A DNA stretch of 64,000 nt from Anaerolineae bacterium (GTDB lineage: Bacteria; Chloroflexota; Anaerolineae; Aggregatilineales; Phototrophicaceae). The position numbers and the translations under genes were made by a program. Within the stretch, counting starts at the first letter, position 1; every line of letters starts with the position of its first letter. Location: the NCBI GenBank assembly GCA_022843385.1, contig JALHNT010000024.1, forward strand, positions 1-64,000. Reading direction: 5' to 3'. This document shows, in pieces, positions 53,115 through 62,401 of the stretch. Below the pieces are notes generated by a model. It saw only the letters and a program-made list of their open reading frames with translations. It was not told the DNA's origin and ran no database searches.

Positions 53115-54272
53115 ATGTTAACCCATCTCCGCTTCAAGAACTGGCGCAGCCTGCGCGATGTGACGATTGATGATCTGCAACCGTTGACGGTCTTGATCGG
53201 CGCGAATTCCTCCGGCAAGACGAATATTGTGGATGGCCTCTACTTTCTGCATCGACTGGTCTCCGACAATCAACCGGAAGCGACGATGTTCACTTATGAC
53301 AAGGGGAACAAAGCGCGTACATTGGGAATTCCAGAGGCGGAACCCGTTGAACTTGAAGTCGGCGTTCAATTTGCAGAGAATTCCCAACAGCAATACGAGA
53401 TTGCAATCACTTCATCAGATTACGCCTATGATTATGATGAGTGGCTCAGGCCAGGGCTGCTTCCCCACCAAGAGCAGTCTGGACGCAATGGCCTCTTGAA
53501 CACATCCGTCCGACGCGAAGGCCGCACCGGATTGCTGCTGACTCAGTGGGGGATTCAGCCGAGTAGAGAGAAATCCATCCCTCCTGTGTATGCAAAAGAA
53601 TTGTTGCAGTTTTTACTTCATCGGATTCAGTTTCTCGGTGAAGAGCGTGTCTTAAGCCACCGCATATCGAACGAGGCGTTCCGCGACCTGTATCAGGTAG
53701 AGCGCGACACCTCGAATGTCCCGGCAATCCTTGAATTCATGCGTCTCAGGTTTGCGGATACCTATGCCGCCTTTCAAGACGATGTGAAGTGGTTGTTGGA
53801 TCATGTGGCTCAGATCGAGACCACACGCGATGAGCGCGATACTCGCTACACAGTGCGCGAAGCCGGACGCCTGAACAGCGAAGCGCCAACCATCTCGTCG
53901 GGTACGGCTCATTTGATCGCCATGCTGACAGCCTACTACGCGCTGGATATGCGGGATGCTGAACTTCCCGGCCTGGTCGTCATCGAAGAACCGGACACCG
54001 CGCTCAATCCGATGCTGCTGAAGCGCTTCGTTGAGCAACTGCGCGACTATACCGAGCGCGAAGGCCGCCCGCGCCAGTTCATCCTGACCACCCACAATCC
54101 CACGTTCTTGAACTACTTTCAGCCGGAAGAGGTGCGGATTGTGGAGCGCGATGCCGAGGGCTATACCCAGGTGAAGAAAGTCCCTGATCACATCCGTGAA
54201 ATATGGCTGGACGAGTATGGCTTGGGCGAGGTGTGGATGACTCGTACGTTGGGTGGTGTGCCGGAATTATGA
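53115..54272 (+). CDS. OLD/RecF-like AAA ATPase
   Basis: This 385-residue protein is of the SMC-like ATPase class: Walker A LIGANSSGKTNIVDGL, a signature-like ISSGTAHLIAMLTAYYALD, Walker B LVVIEEPDTALNP and TTHNPTFLNYF (His switch). No TOPRIM domain is fused, so it is not a full OLD nuclease. Such ATPases are often parts of defence or repair systems; here a partner gene is lacking, except a RelE/antitoxin pair on the other strand. GAGGAAAA precedes ATG 53115. Confidence 0.88.
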   Translation: MLTHLRFKNWRSLRDVTIDDLQPLTVLIGANSSGKTNIVDGLYFLHRLVSDNQPEATMFTYDKGNKARTLGIPEAEPVELEVGVQFAENSQQQYEIAITSSDYAYDYDEWLRPGLLPHQEQSGRNGLLNTSVRREGRTGLLLTQWGIQPSREKSIPPVYAKELLQFLLHRIQFLGEERVLSHRISNEAFRDLYQVERDTSNVPAILEFMRLRFADTYAAFQDDVKWLLDHVAQIETTRDERDTRYTVREAGRLNSEAPTISSGTAHLIAMLTAYYALDMRDAELPGLVVIEEPDTALNPMLLKRFVEQLRDYTEREGRPRQFILTTHNPTFLNYFQPEEVRIVERDAEGYTQVKKVPDHIREIWLDEYGLGEVWMTRTLGGVPEL

Positions 54273-54626
54273 TTCGTTTCTATCTGGCAAGTCGTTGATA
54301 ATGCTTCGCAAGTCTTCAATACCGATATCGTTTTGATCTGACTTACTGTAAATTGTCAACAGGATAATCCGGTTTTCAGTTTGGATATAATATATCACAC
54401 GGTAACCCCCATTTTTTCCGCGCTGTGCATCACGATTCGCTACACGAACCTTGTACAGTGTGTAACGAGTAATCTGAAGCTGATCGCCTGGCGTCTCACC
54501 ACGCTGAAGTTGTTCGATGAGCGGCAATGTATCCTGGGCAATATGCCGATAACGTTTGTGAAGTTGTCGAATGCGTTTAACGAACTGGGGTGACGGAACA
54601 ACTTCAACGGGCGGTTTCATCGTCAT
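54267..54626 (-). CDS. RelE/ParE-type toxin
   Basis: This protein of about 119 residues has VEVVPSPQFVKRIRQLHKRY, ITRYTLYKVRVANRD, GGYRVIYYI and RIILLTIYSKSDQ, the pattern of RelE/HigB-like mRNA interferases. The start is placed at ATG 54626, inside the antitoxin gene by 23 bases; the ORF upstream of it has no family match. Its stop overlaps the 3' end of the convergent ATPase gene. Confidence 0.8.
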   Translation of the reverse strand: MTMKPPVEVVPSPQFVKRIRQLHKRYRHIAQDTLPLIEQLQRGETPGDQLQITRYTLYKVRVANRDAQRGKNGGYRVIYYIQTENRIILLTIYSKSDQNDIGIEDLRSIINDLPDRNES

Positions 54627-54840
54627 CGAGTGCGCCCCACATCTCATCCAGGCTGGGCATCGGATCGCCGCGCTCCGCCGCCAGCAGCCCGTGGCGAATA
54701 TCATCCAGCAGTTCGGCTTTGCCTGGCTCCAGCAGCAGCGATTTCACATAGGCTTCGGGGGTCGCAAAACCCTGCTCGCGCGCCATCTCCTCGACATAAG
54801 CCATTTCCTCATCGGTGATTTCAATATGCAACGCCGTCAT
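54604..54840 (-). CDS. CopG/ParD-like antitoxin
   Basis: This 78-residue protein has the N-terminal ribbon-helix-helix-like segment TALHIEITDEEMAYVEEMAR and ATPEAYVKSLLLEPGKAELL, then an acidic tail (MWGALDDDETAR). It precedes and overlaps the RelE-type toxin in the classical order. It would repress its own promoter. Confidence 0.82.
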   Translation of the reverse strand: MTALHIEITDEEMAYVEEMAREQGFATPEAYVKSLLLEPGKAELLDDIRHGLLAAERGDPMPSLDEMWGALDDDETAR

Positions 54841-55239
54841 ATGTCCTCACGCTGAATCATCTCCATGATCTGCCCGAATCATACCATAAGATTGAACCCT
54901 GACCGGGGATTGCTGTGTTGGCGCAGGTGCATTTCAACTATCTGCAAAAGTCGCTCAATGCAACAGCTCTGACCACTAGGGAGACGGTTTCCACTGGATG
55001 TTGAACCGCCGCCGCGTTCGTATGAGGTTAGGATCGGTTTGAACAGGGTTATAGGAATGGCAGCCGTTCGTAACAAAAATCGTCATATTACCTGTTCCTG
55101 CCTGTTTATCAGGCTCATTCATAGTCTCAAGGGACGAAAACCGGTATCCCTCGCTGACACTACCTGCCCGGCAGCTTTGTGTTAAAATTCACAGGCTAGA
55201 GTTTCGGCCTCAATGCCCCATGAGTCAGGGGGGTGCAGT
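54841..55239. other. Intergenic region of about 400 bases
   Basis: No gene or repeat array seen. The last 30 bases contain the ribosome site GGGGGG of the membrane protein gene at 55240. Confidence 0.5.
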
Positions 55240-56025
55240 ATGCAAGCGCTGTCCGTTCCGCTGTTATTGTCGCTCATCACGACGGTTGTCACCGGCGTCT
55301 TCGCCTTCATCGTGCTGCGGCGCTGGTGGGGAAAACGCCGTCCGCATCATATGGCCTGGGGCATCGGTCTGCTGCTCTATTTCATCGGTACCCTCAGCCA
55401 GGTGGTGCTGAGTTTCGTCTGGAGTCCGCTGTTCTTCGGCTTGTGGTACTGGTGTGGTGCGCTGATGGTGGCGGCCTGGCTGGGTCAGGGGACGCTGTAT
55501 CTATTGGTGCGGCGTGGGACGGTGGCCCGCAGTGTCCAGATGATCCTGGTGCTCATCAGCCTGATGACGCTGCCCTGGACATTGTTCCTGACGCCCTTCA
55601 ACGCCCAGGCCTGGTATCCTGGCGCGGATATGACGCAGATTTACCTGGATCAGCGCGACGCCAATGGCAACCTGATCCGCGAAGGCATTATGTCCGGCAG
55701 CGCGCGCGGCACGGTGCGCTTCTTCGTGCCGATCACCAACCTGTACGGGACGCTGGCCTTAGTCGGCGGAGCGATCTACTCGGCCTGGATTTTCCGGCGC
55801 AAGCAGATTATGCGTAACCGTGTCGTCGGCAACTGGCTGATCGCGTTCGGTGGGCTGATGCCGGCGCTGGGCGGCGCACTGATCCGGCTAGGCGACCCGT
55901 CGTTCAAATATCTGGGCGAGATGCTGGGGGCGATCCTGATCTTCGCTGGATTCTGGCTGGCGACCAATGTGCCAGATGATGAACCAGCCTCCGCTCCCAC
56001 TCCCGCCGGCGCGGTCGGGGATTGA
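55240..56025 (+). CDS. Multi-helix membrane protein, unknown
   Basis: This protein of about 261 residues has around seven hydrophobic helices (VPLLLSLITTVVTGVFAFIV, MAWGIGLLLYFIGTLSQVVL, SVQMILVLISLMTLPWTLFL, VVGNWLIAFGGLMPALGGAL and others). It is co-translated with the next gene through a TGATG overlap. No family recognised. ATG 55240 with GGGGGG upstream. Confidence 0.75.
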   Translation: MQALSVPLLLSLITTVVTGVFAFIVLRRWWGKRRPHHMAWGIGLLLYFIGTLSQVVLSFVWSPLFFGLWYWCGALMVAAWLGQGTLYLLVRRGTVARSVQMILVLISLMTLPWTLFLTPFNAQAWYPGADMTQIYLDQRDANGNLIREGIMSGSARGTVRFFVPITNLYGTLALVGGAIYSAWIFRRKQIMRNRVVGNWLIAFGGLMPALGGALIRLGDPSFKYLGEMLGAILIFAGFWLATNVPDDEPASAPTPAGAVGD

Positions 56026-56417
56026 TGATGGCGCAGCTTTACCTCACGCTCGATCAACTGCATTACTGGATTGCCCGGCTGGGGCTGGCGGCCTCGGTCG
56101 TCATGTTCCTGATCGGCTTCTTCATCGCCATTATCCGCCACGCTGATGTCACGCGGGAGTATCGGCTGGCGGTCTATATCATCGTCGGCGTGATGGTGGC
56201 GCAATCGATCATCGGGCTGACGCTGTATGCCATCGGCGGACGGCCATACGAAGAAGTCCATCTGATCTACGGTTTCGGCGCACTGCTGGCGCTGCCCTTC
56301 TTCATCTTCGTCGAAGTCACTGCCAAACGGCGCCCGGCGATGGGGACTTATATGTGGGCGTTTGGTGTGTTCGCGGGTATCCTCATCCGCAGCATCATGA
56401 CCGGTGCGCCAGGGTAA
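56025..56417 (+). CDS. Small four-helix membrane protein, unknown
   Basis: This protein of about 130 residues has four hydrophobic helices (ASVVMFLIGFFIAIIRHA, LAVYIIVGVMVAQSIIGLTL, LIYGFGALLALPFFIFVEV, GTYMWAFGVFAGILIRSI). Its first ATG overlaps the upstream stop (TGATG), so translation is coupled, suggesting a two-protein complex. Confidence 0.72.
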   Translation: MMAQLYLTLDQLHYWIARLGLAASVVMFLIGFFIAIIRHADVTREYRLAVYIIVGVMVAQSIIGLTLYAIGGRPYEEVHLIYGFGALLALPFFIFVEVTAKRRPAMGTYMWAFGVFAGILIRSIMTGAPG

Positions 56418-56435
56418 GCGCGAAAGGGATTTCTC

Positions 56436-57383
56436 ATGCTGTTGAACCTCGTCTACATCCTGATCGGCTTTGCGGGTCTGTTCTTCGGCGGCAACGAACT
56501 GGTCAAGGGCGCATCGCGGCTGGCGGCCTCGCTCGGCGTCGCCAAAGTCATCATCGGCCTGACGGTTGTGGCATTCGGCACCTCGATGCCGGAGTTGTTG
56601 GTCAGCCTGCAAGCGGCATTGGGTGGCTCCAGCGACATCGCCATCGGCAATGTGGTCGGTTCCAACATCGCCAACATCGGTCTGATCCTGGGCATAGGCG
56701 GACTGATCGCGCTCATCCCGATCCAGCGCGGGCTGCTGGTGCGCGATATTCCGATCATGATCGGTGTGTCGATTCTGGTGTTCCTGATGGCGCTCGATGG
56801 CATCATCAGTCAGGTGGATGGCCTGATCCTGGTGGTCGGCCTGATCGCCTTCAATGTCGGCATGGTCGCCATCAGCCTGCGCCAGCGGAATGCCAATGGC
56901 AATGGCGAACCCGACCAGCAAATCAACCGGCTGGTGGAAGTGGGGCGGTTCGTCGTCGGGCTGGTGGTGCTGCTGGTCGGGGCTAATCTGCTGGTGAGCG
57001 GCGCGGTCGCCATCGCCCGCGAGTTGAACGTCAGCGAGCTGGTGATCGGCATCACCCTGGTAGCCATTGGCACGTCGCTGCCGGAACTGGTGACCTCGAT
57101 CGTGGCGGCGCTCAAGAAACACGAAGAGCTGCTGATGGGCAATGTGGTTGGCTCGAACATCTTCAACATCCTCGGCATCCTGGGCATCACCGCGCTGGTG
57201 CGGCCGATCCCGGTTTCGACCAGCCTGACCACGATTGACCTGCCGATTATGCTCGGCTTCGCGGTCGTGATCGTGCTGTTCGCGGCGCTGGGGCGGCTGC
57301 CACGCTGGGGCGCGGCCATCCTGCTGGCCGGTTATGTCGCTTTCATCATCTGGACGGTGACGAACAGTACACCGGCGGCGTGA
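56436..57383 (+). CDS. Ca2+/Na+ antiporter (CaCA family, YrbG-like)
   Basis: This 315-residue membrane protein has the two inverted alpha-repeats of cation/Ca exchangers: VVAFGTSMPELLVSLQAAL with GNVVGSNIANIGLI, and VAIGTSLPELVTSIVAALKK with GNVVGSNIFNILGI. About ten membrane helices. It exchanges Ca2+ or similar cations for Na+ or H+. AAAGGG precedes ATG 56436. Confidence 0.95.
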   Translation: MLLNLVYILIGFAGLFFGGNELVKGASRLAASLGVAKVIIGLTVVAFGTSMPELLVSLQAALGGSSDIAIGNVVGSNIANIGLILGIGGLIALIPIQRGLLVRDIPIMIGVSILVFLMALDGIISQVDGLILVVGLIAFNVGMVAISLRQRNANGNGEPDQQINRLVEVGRFVVGLVVLLVGANLLVSGAVAIARELNVSELVIGITLVAIGTSLPELVTSIVAALKKHEELLMGNVVGSNIFNILGILGITALVRPIPVSTSLTTIDLPIMLGFAVVIVLFAALGRLPRWGAAILLAGYVAFIIWTVTNSTPAA

Positions 57384-57416
57384 CCTGCGCTTGCCCTGCG
57401 CACAGTCGTCGCTTGC

Positions 57417-57446
57417 TTGCCCAAGTCTTCATTGCGCTGCTATAAT
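57417..57446 (+). promoter_or_regulatory. Housekeeping promoter before FHA gene
   Basis: TTGCCC (57417-57422), 18-base spacer, TATAAT (57441-57446), then 46 bases to ATG 57493. The -10 box is perfect. Confidence 0.65.
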
Positions 57447-57492
57447 GACGATCATTGTGTTCGCCACATTTTTATAGAGGGACGCCGAGATT

Positions 57493-58281
57493 ATGCAGGC
57501 CAACGACAGTTTCCGCCTGGTCGTCCGCCGAGGTCCGCAGCCCAATCAGGTGTACGAGCTGAACAAAGACATCGTCACCATTGGGCGCGACATCACCAAC
57601 GATATCACCATCAATGACCCGGAGGTCAGCCGTCATCATCTGCGCTTCACGCGCGGGGCGGGTGGCTTCACGCTGGAAGACCTGGGATCGACCAACGGGA
57701 CCTTCGTCAACGGTCAGCGCCTGACCGGAGCCAAGCCGCTGAACAATGGCGATCTGCTTGCGCTGGGCGAAACGGTGACGCTGGGGTATGAGCTGGCGCG
57801 TCCGATGGCTGGGCCACCAGTCAGCGCCCCGCCACCCGATGTTATGGCTCCGCCGGCAGGTGCGCGTCCACCAGTTGCCCAACCGCCTCCGAGCTACAGC
57901 CCACCGCCGGTTGCGCCCCAGCCGCAGCAGCAGCCACCAGCTTATAATCCCTACGCACCTCCGGGTCAACAACAGCAGCCGCCCCCGGCCAGCTACAGCC
58001 CACAGGGGCAAACTTATAATCCACCGCCTCCACCGCAGTCCGCCGCCTATAGTCCCCCACCTCCACCCGGCGCGGGCTATGATTACGATCCGTATGCCGT
58101 GCGCGAAGAAGAACCGCGCAGCATGACGCGCTGGATCATCATCGGCTGCCTGGGCGTGGCGATCCTGTGCTGCTGCATGACCATCATCGCCGCCGTATTG
58201 GTCGATCAATTGTGCCTGTATGACCGCATCCCGCTGCTGCCCGACCTGCTCTCGGCCATCGGTTTCCCGCCCTCCTGCTGA
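57493..58281 (+). CDS. FHA-domain membrane-anchored protein
   Basis: This 262-residue protein has an N-terminal FHA domain (VTIGRDITNDITINDPEVSR, HHLRF, LEDLGSTNGTFVNGQRL), a long Pro/Gln-rich linker (residues 105-200) and one membrane helix near the C terminus with a Cys cluster (WIIIGCLGVAILCCCMTIIA). It would bind a phosphothreonine partner at the membrane. The Pro/Gln linker encodes no structure. Confidence 0.92.
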   Translation: MQANDSFRLVVRRGPQPNQVYELNKDIVTIGRDITNDITINDPEVSRHHLRFTRGAGGFTLEDLGSTNGTFVNGQRLTGAKPLNNGDLLALGETVTLGYELARPMAGPPVSAPPPDVMAPPAGARPPVAQPPPSYSPPPVAPQPQQQPPAYNPYAPPGQQQQPPPASYSPQGQTYNPPPPPQSAAYSPPPPPGAGYDYDPYAVREEEPRSMTRWIIIGCLGVAILCCCMTIIAAVLVDQLCLYDRIPLLPDLLSAIGFPPSC

Positions 58282-58392
58282 CCACCACTTCACGCCGGGG
58301 CGCATCGTGATGGATGCGTCCTCGGTATCATCTTGCTCTCACCTTCACCCCTTACAATGCCTTTGTGAATAACGGAACAATGAGGTTGCACG

Positions 58393-59553
58393 ATGTGGCG
58401 TTGGCTTGGGTTGGCGCTGGTGGCGATCAGCATCAGCGTGTTTGGCTTCAGTTTGATCGAATCGACCGGCGATGGGGAAGTCTCGGCCAGCGCGGAGATG
58501 ATGCCGCTGAATGCCGACGGCAGCGGCTTCGCCCGCGCCGTCGCTCCCTGGGACTGGCAATTCCCCCGTGATTTCGGCGCTCATCCCGAATTCCAGACCG
58601 AGTGGTGGTACTACACTGGCAATCTGAAGACAGCCGATGGGCGGCACTTCGGCTATCAGTTCACCATCTTCCGCCGGGCGATCTTCCCCGAAGCGCCACA
58701 GCCAGACTCGGAATGGCGCAGCGATCAATTGTACATGGCGCATTTCGCCGTCTCAGATATAGCGGGCGAACGCTACTTTCATCAGCAGCGTTTCAGCCGC
58801 GAAGGCGCAGGGTTGGCCGGGGCGGTGGCCGAGCCGGTGTACCATGTCTGGCTGGAAGACTGGCAGATCAAGGCCAGCGATGCCGCTGCGCAACTGACCA
58901 CGATTCAGGCCGATGGCGGCGACTTCGCCGTTGATCTGGCGATGGAGCAGGTCAAGCCACCGGCGCTGCAAGGTGATAACGGACTCAGCCCGAAGAGCGG
59001 CGAAGTGGGCAATGCCAGCTATTATTATTCATTGACGCGCCTCATCACCCGCGGCACCATCCGCGTTGGCGACGAGACCTTCGCCGTCAGCGGCGCGACC
59101 TGGAAAGATCATGAGTTCAGCACCAGCGCCCTCGCCAGCAATGCCCAGGGCTGGGACTGGTTCGGCTTGCAACTGGATGACAACCGCGAGCTGATGCTGG
59201 GGCAGATTCGGCTGAAGGATGGCGGACGCGAACCGGCTTTCGGCGGGCTGCTGATCGAGGCCGACGGCAGCGCCCGTTACCTGAGCGCGGAGGATTTCAC
59301 TTTCAACGTGACGGCGACCTGGAGCAGTCCACACACTGGCGCGGTTTATCCAGCCGGGTGGGTCATGACGGTGGATGTGGGCGCGGCTGAACCGCTTGAT
59401 CTGATCGTCACGCCGCTGCTGGCTGACCAAGAGCTGCATGGCAGCGGAGGCATCGATTATTGGGAAGGCGCTGTCGCCATCAGCGGCGATGCTACTGGCT
59501 ACGGTTATGCTGAACTGACGGGTTATGTTCAGGCGATGGCCGGGCGGTTCTGA
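58393..59553 (+). CDS. AttH/CrtC-like lipocalin-fold protein
   Basis: This 386-residue protein has an N-terminal signal or anchor (WLGLALVAISISVFGFSL), then the CrtC/AttH signature FPRDFGAHPEFQTEWWYYTG, followed by beta-barrel segments (GYQFTIFRRAIFP, VSGATWKDHEFSTSAL, GWDWFGLQLDDNRELML). Relatives include hydroxyneurosporene hydratase and AttH, a component of an exporter; activity is not determinable. GAGG precedes ATG 58393. Confidence 0.85.
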   Translation: MWRWLGLALVAISISVFGFSLIESTGDGEVSASAEMMPLNADGSGFARAVAPWDWQFPRDFGAHPEFQTEWWYYTGNLKTADGRHFGYQFTIFRRAIFPEAPQPDSEWRSDQLYMAHFAVSDIAGERYFHQQRFSREGAGLAGAVAEPVYHVWLEDWQIKASDAAAQLTTIQADGGDFAVDLAMEQVKPPALQGDNGLSPKSGEVGNASYYYSLTRLITRGTIRVGDETFAVSGATWKDHEFSTSALASNAQGWDWFGLQLDDNRELMLGQIRLKDGGREPAFGGLLIEADGSARYLSAEDFTFNVTATWSSPHTGAVYPAGWVMTVDVGAAEPLDLIVTPLLADQELHGSGGIDYWEGAVAISGDATGYGYAELTGYVQAMAGRF

Positions 59554-59592
59554 GCGTACCGAGGTGTTTGATTCAACGTAAGGATGGATCGA

Positions 59593-60165
59593 ATGAGTGA
59601 GGCGCGTGAGCGGGTTTTGGACGCCGCCGAAAAGCTGTTCATGGATCAGGGGTATGCCGCCATCTCGATGCGCGACATCGCCGGCGTTCTGGGTTTGCAG
59701 CAGGCGGCGCTGTATTACCACGTCAAGGGCAAGGAAGAATTGTTCATGGCGGTGGTCGAGCGCAACATGCAGCGCCAGCGCACCGGCCTGGAACAGGCGA
59801 TTGCCAGTGCGCCAGACGATCTGGAGGCGCAACTAAAAGCGATTGCCCATTGGTTAGTAGAGCATATGCCGGTCGATATGATCCGAATGCTGCGCTCTGA
59901 TGCGGCTCATATTTCCCCGACCTACGCCAGCCAACTGCTGCGCCATGTGGCCGAGTCGATGATGGAGCCAATCCTGAGTGTGATTCAACCGGCGCAGCGG
60001 CGTGGCGAAGTCCAGCCGATGGACCCGAATTTGTTGGCTGGTATGCTGATCGGTGTGATGAACTGGGTGGCCTATTTCGATCAGGAAGCGCTGCTCGAGA
60101 TGCCAACCGAAGCCGTCATCGAGCAGGTGATCGCCGTCCTGCTGCATGGGATGATCGTGCGTTGA
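59593..60165 (+). CDS. TetR-family transcriptional regulator
   Basis: This protein of about 190 residues has an N-terminal HTH (ERVLDAAEKLFMDQGYAAIS, MRDIAGVLGLQQAALYYHVK) followed by a variable ligand domain with PAQRRGEVQPMDPNLLAGML. AAGGA stands eight bases before ATG 59593. The two operator-like palindromes downstream lie between it and the Rieske gene, which is probably its target. Confidence 0.93.
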   Translation: MSEARERVLDAAEKLFMDQGYAAISMRDIAGVLGLQQAALYYHVKGKEELFMAVVERNMQRQRTGLEQAIASAPDDLEAQLKAIAHWLVEHMPVDMIRMLRSDAAHISPTYASQLLRHVAESMMEPILSVIQPAQRRGEVQPMDPNLLAGMLIGVMNWVAYFDQEALLEMPTEAVIEQVIAVLLHGMIVR

Positions 60166-60180
60166 ATTTTTCCTCACCTG

Positions 60181-60285
60181 TAACTTAACGAACGTTCAGT
60201 TAGTTGTCATGTGTCAACTGCATACTGGCGACATGTGCGTGAAAACGCCTTTTGTTTGGTTCAATAACTTAACGAACGTTCAGTA
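60181..60285. promoter_or_regulatory. Two operator copies between tetR-type gene and Rieske gene
   Basis: TAACTTAACGAACGTTCAGT occurs at 60181-60200 and again at 60265-60284, 84 bases apart. The core GAACGTTC is palindromic and flanked by TAAC/GTTA, as in TetR-family sites. The second copy is 16 bases before the Rieske start codon, so binding there would block transcription or translation of that gene. Confidence 0.75.
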
Positions 60286-60300
60286 TTGAGGTAAGAGACG

Positions 60301-61335
60301 ATGTATATCCCAAATGTCTGGTACGCCATCGCCGATTCGAATGAGGTGAAGCCGGGCAAACCCTACGCCTTCAAGCGGCTGGGGCATGAACTGGTCTTGT
60401 GGCGCGATCAAGAAAACCGCATCGTCGTGATGCATGACCGCTGCCCGCACCGCAGCGCCAAACTCAGCCCCGGCAAAATCATCAACGGCAACATTCAATG
60501 CCACTTTCACGGCTTCCAGTACAACCGCGACGGCGGCTGTGAACTGATCCCGGCCAACGGACGCAGCGGCCCGCGCCCGAAGGTGTTTCAGTGTGGCGTG
60601 ATCCCCTCACATGAAGCCTATGGACTGATCTGGATGTGGAATGGCGAGCCACAGGCCGAGTACCCGCCGGTGCCGTTTTTCGATGATCTGGATGACTACG
60701 TGTATGCCACTTTCCAGACCACCTGGAATGCCCACTACACCCGGTCGCTGGAAGGGCTGCTGGATGTCTCGCACCTGCCGTTCGTTCATGCCAATACCAT
60801 CGGGCGCGGCAATCTGACGCTGGTCAATGGCCCTTACACCACGCTGCAAGACAACGAACTGCGCGCCTGGATGAGCAATCAGCCGGATGTCGGGTTGCCG
60901 GCGCTCAAGCCGACGCAACTGCCACCACCGAATAAACCGGCTGATCTCTGGCTGAACTTCCCCAACATGTGGCGTCTGCGTTTGACTGATCAGCTCAGTC
61001 AGGTCATCGCTGCCGCGCCGATTGATGATGACTATGTCCATCTTTACGTCCGCACCTATCAGCGGTTCGTCACCGCACCGGTGATCGGTCGCCTGGTGGC
61101 TGAGATGAGCAACCTGTTCAACCGCTATGTCGTCAAGGAAGATCAGGAGATCATCGAGTCGCAGTCGCCCAAAATCTCCGACCTGAACATCGGCGAACGC
61201 TTCATCCCTGGAGATCGTCCGATTGCGCTGTATCTGCAACGGCGGCGTGAACTCATTCTGGGTGAGAAATCAGCCTCATTGAGGCTGAGAAAGACGCAGC
61301 CAGAAGCGATTGATCCCGCGCAAATTTCGGCCTAG
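60301..61335 (+). CDS. Rieske aromatic-ring-hydroxylating oxygenase, alpha subunit
   Basis: This 344-residue protein has the Rieske [2Fe-2S] motif CPHRSA...CHFHGFQY (residues 44-70) and a mononuclear iron motif LLDVSHLPFVH with D and H ligands, in the usual alpha-subunit order. The substrate is not deducible. No reductase or beta subunit gene is adjacent. It lies directly behind the operator pair and is likely controlled by the TetR-type protein. Confidence 0.92.
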   Translation: MYIPNVWYAIADSNEVKPGKPYAFKRLGHELVLWRDQENRIVVMHDRCPHRSAKLSPGKIINGNIQCHFHGFQYNRDGGCELIPANGRSGPRPKVFQCGVIPSHEAYGLIWMWNGEPQAEYPPVPFFDDLDDYVYATFQTTWNAHYTRSLEGLLDVSHLPFVHANTIGRGNLTLVNGPYTTLQDNELRAWMSNQPDVGLPALKPTQLPPPNKPADLWLNFPNMWRLRLTDQLSQVIAAAPIDDDYVHLYVRTYQRFVTAPVIGRLVAEMSNLFNRYVVKEDQEIIESQSPKISDLNIGERFIPGDRPIALYLQRRRELILGEKSASLRLRKTQPEAIDPAQISA

Positions 61336-61341
61336 ATGCAG

Positions 61342-62310
61342 TTAGATGTCCGGTGATGCCAGGTGATTGGCTTTGGTCGCAATCTCCTGGAGCATGGAGC
61401 GCAGCATGTCCGGTTGTTTGATGATCACTGGAAAATCAAGACTGAGCAAAAGATAGGCGATCCAATCCAGACGCGAGGCTTGACGGCGGAAGATGATCCC
61501 TTCTTCAGAAGTCTCAAGCGTACCGACGAGCGCACTGGATACCGATTGCGCCTGCTCGATTGAAGTTTTTAGAACAAGCTCGATAGTGTATAGACCCTGT
61601 CCAGTGGTGATGGAGTCGAGTACCAGTTCCAGCACATCGATATCTTCAGGACGGTCAAAGTTGTCGTGAGCTGCTTCAAGCATCAGGATGCGATCTAACC
61701 GGAAAGTTCGAAGATCGTGACGAAGATGACAGTATCCGGCGGTGTACCAGTAGCCTTCCGTGTAAACGATCCCGTAGGGGTCGAATTCGCGCCTGGATTC
61801 TTCATTGAGCCACGAACGATAGGTCAGAAGCACGCGCTGGCGCTCTTGTACAGCCGTACTGAGCGCAACAATGAAATTATTTTGGAGAACAGTCGGGGGC
61901 GAAAAGCCATAAGGTGCCCGGTTGAAGATGATGGCTTCCTGAAGGTTGCGCACTTGTCGCAGCACATTCTCCGGCAGGACGCGCTCGGTTTTGGCGAATG
62001 CGCCTTCGACAGCCGCCACATCCACCGGGAACTGAAGCTCGCGGATGGCAAGCAGTCCCAGCGTGAGCGCCACCGCTTCAGCATCGGTAAACAACAGGGG
62101 AGGCAAGCGGCGTCCGCGTTCCAGATGATAAGCGCCATTTGGCCCGCGCTCGGCCTCCACTGGAATTCCCATATCCTGCAAGGTGGTGATGTAACGACGC
62201 ACGGTTCGCACATCAATTTCCAGACGACGCGCGATCTCGCTCCCACTCATCTGTGGACGAGATTGCAGCAGTTCAAGCACGGTCAACAGGCGTGTGGTCG
62301 GTGAGTACAT
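61342..62310 (-). CDS. WYL-domain (YafY-like) transcriptional regulator
   Basis: This 322-residue protein has an N-terminal HTH (LLQSRPQMSGSEIARRLEID, VRTVRRYITTLQDMGI) and a C-terminal WYL sensor region (RRVLLTYRSW-like, GIVYTEGYWYTAGYCHLRHD). WYL proteins sense nucleic-acid or small ligands. It is convergent with the Rieske gene and divergent from the NmrA-like gene, which may be a target. Confidence 0.92.
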   Translation of the reverse strand: MYSPTTRLLTVLELLQSRPQMSGSEIARRLEIDVRTVRRYITTLQDMGIPVEAERGPNGAYHLERGRRLPPLLFTDAEAVALTLGLLAIRELQFPVDVAAVEGAFAKTERVLPENVLRQVRNLQEAIIFNRAPYGFSPPTVLQNNFIVALSTAVQERQRVLLTYRSWLNEESRREFDPYGIVYTEGYWYTAGYCHLRHDLRTFRLDRILMLEAAHDNFDRPEDIDVLELVLDSITTGQGLYTIELVLKTSIEQAQSVSSALVGTLETSEEGIIFRRQASRLDWIAYLLLSLDFPVIIKQPDMLRSMLQEIATKANHLASPDI

Positions 62311-62401
62311 ATCAGATCACCACTTATTCAGGGCGAATACTGTCCTGATTGGATTATAGGATGAATGTATCGCTTAGCAACAGTCCAATCAAGGAGCTAC
62401 C

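Noticed and set aside
55776..57122. A 448-residue minus-strand open frame rich in Asp, Gln and His
   Set aside because: It lies antisense to the Ca/Na antiporter and two membrane protein genes; the composition is the reverse reading of hydrophobic codons.
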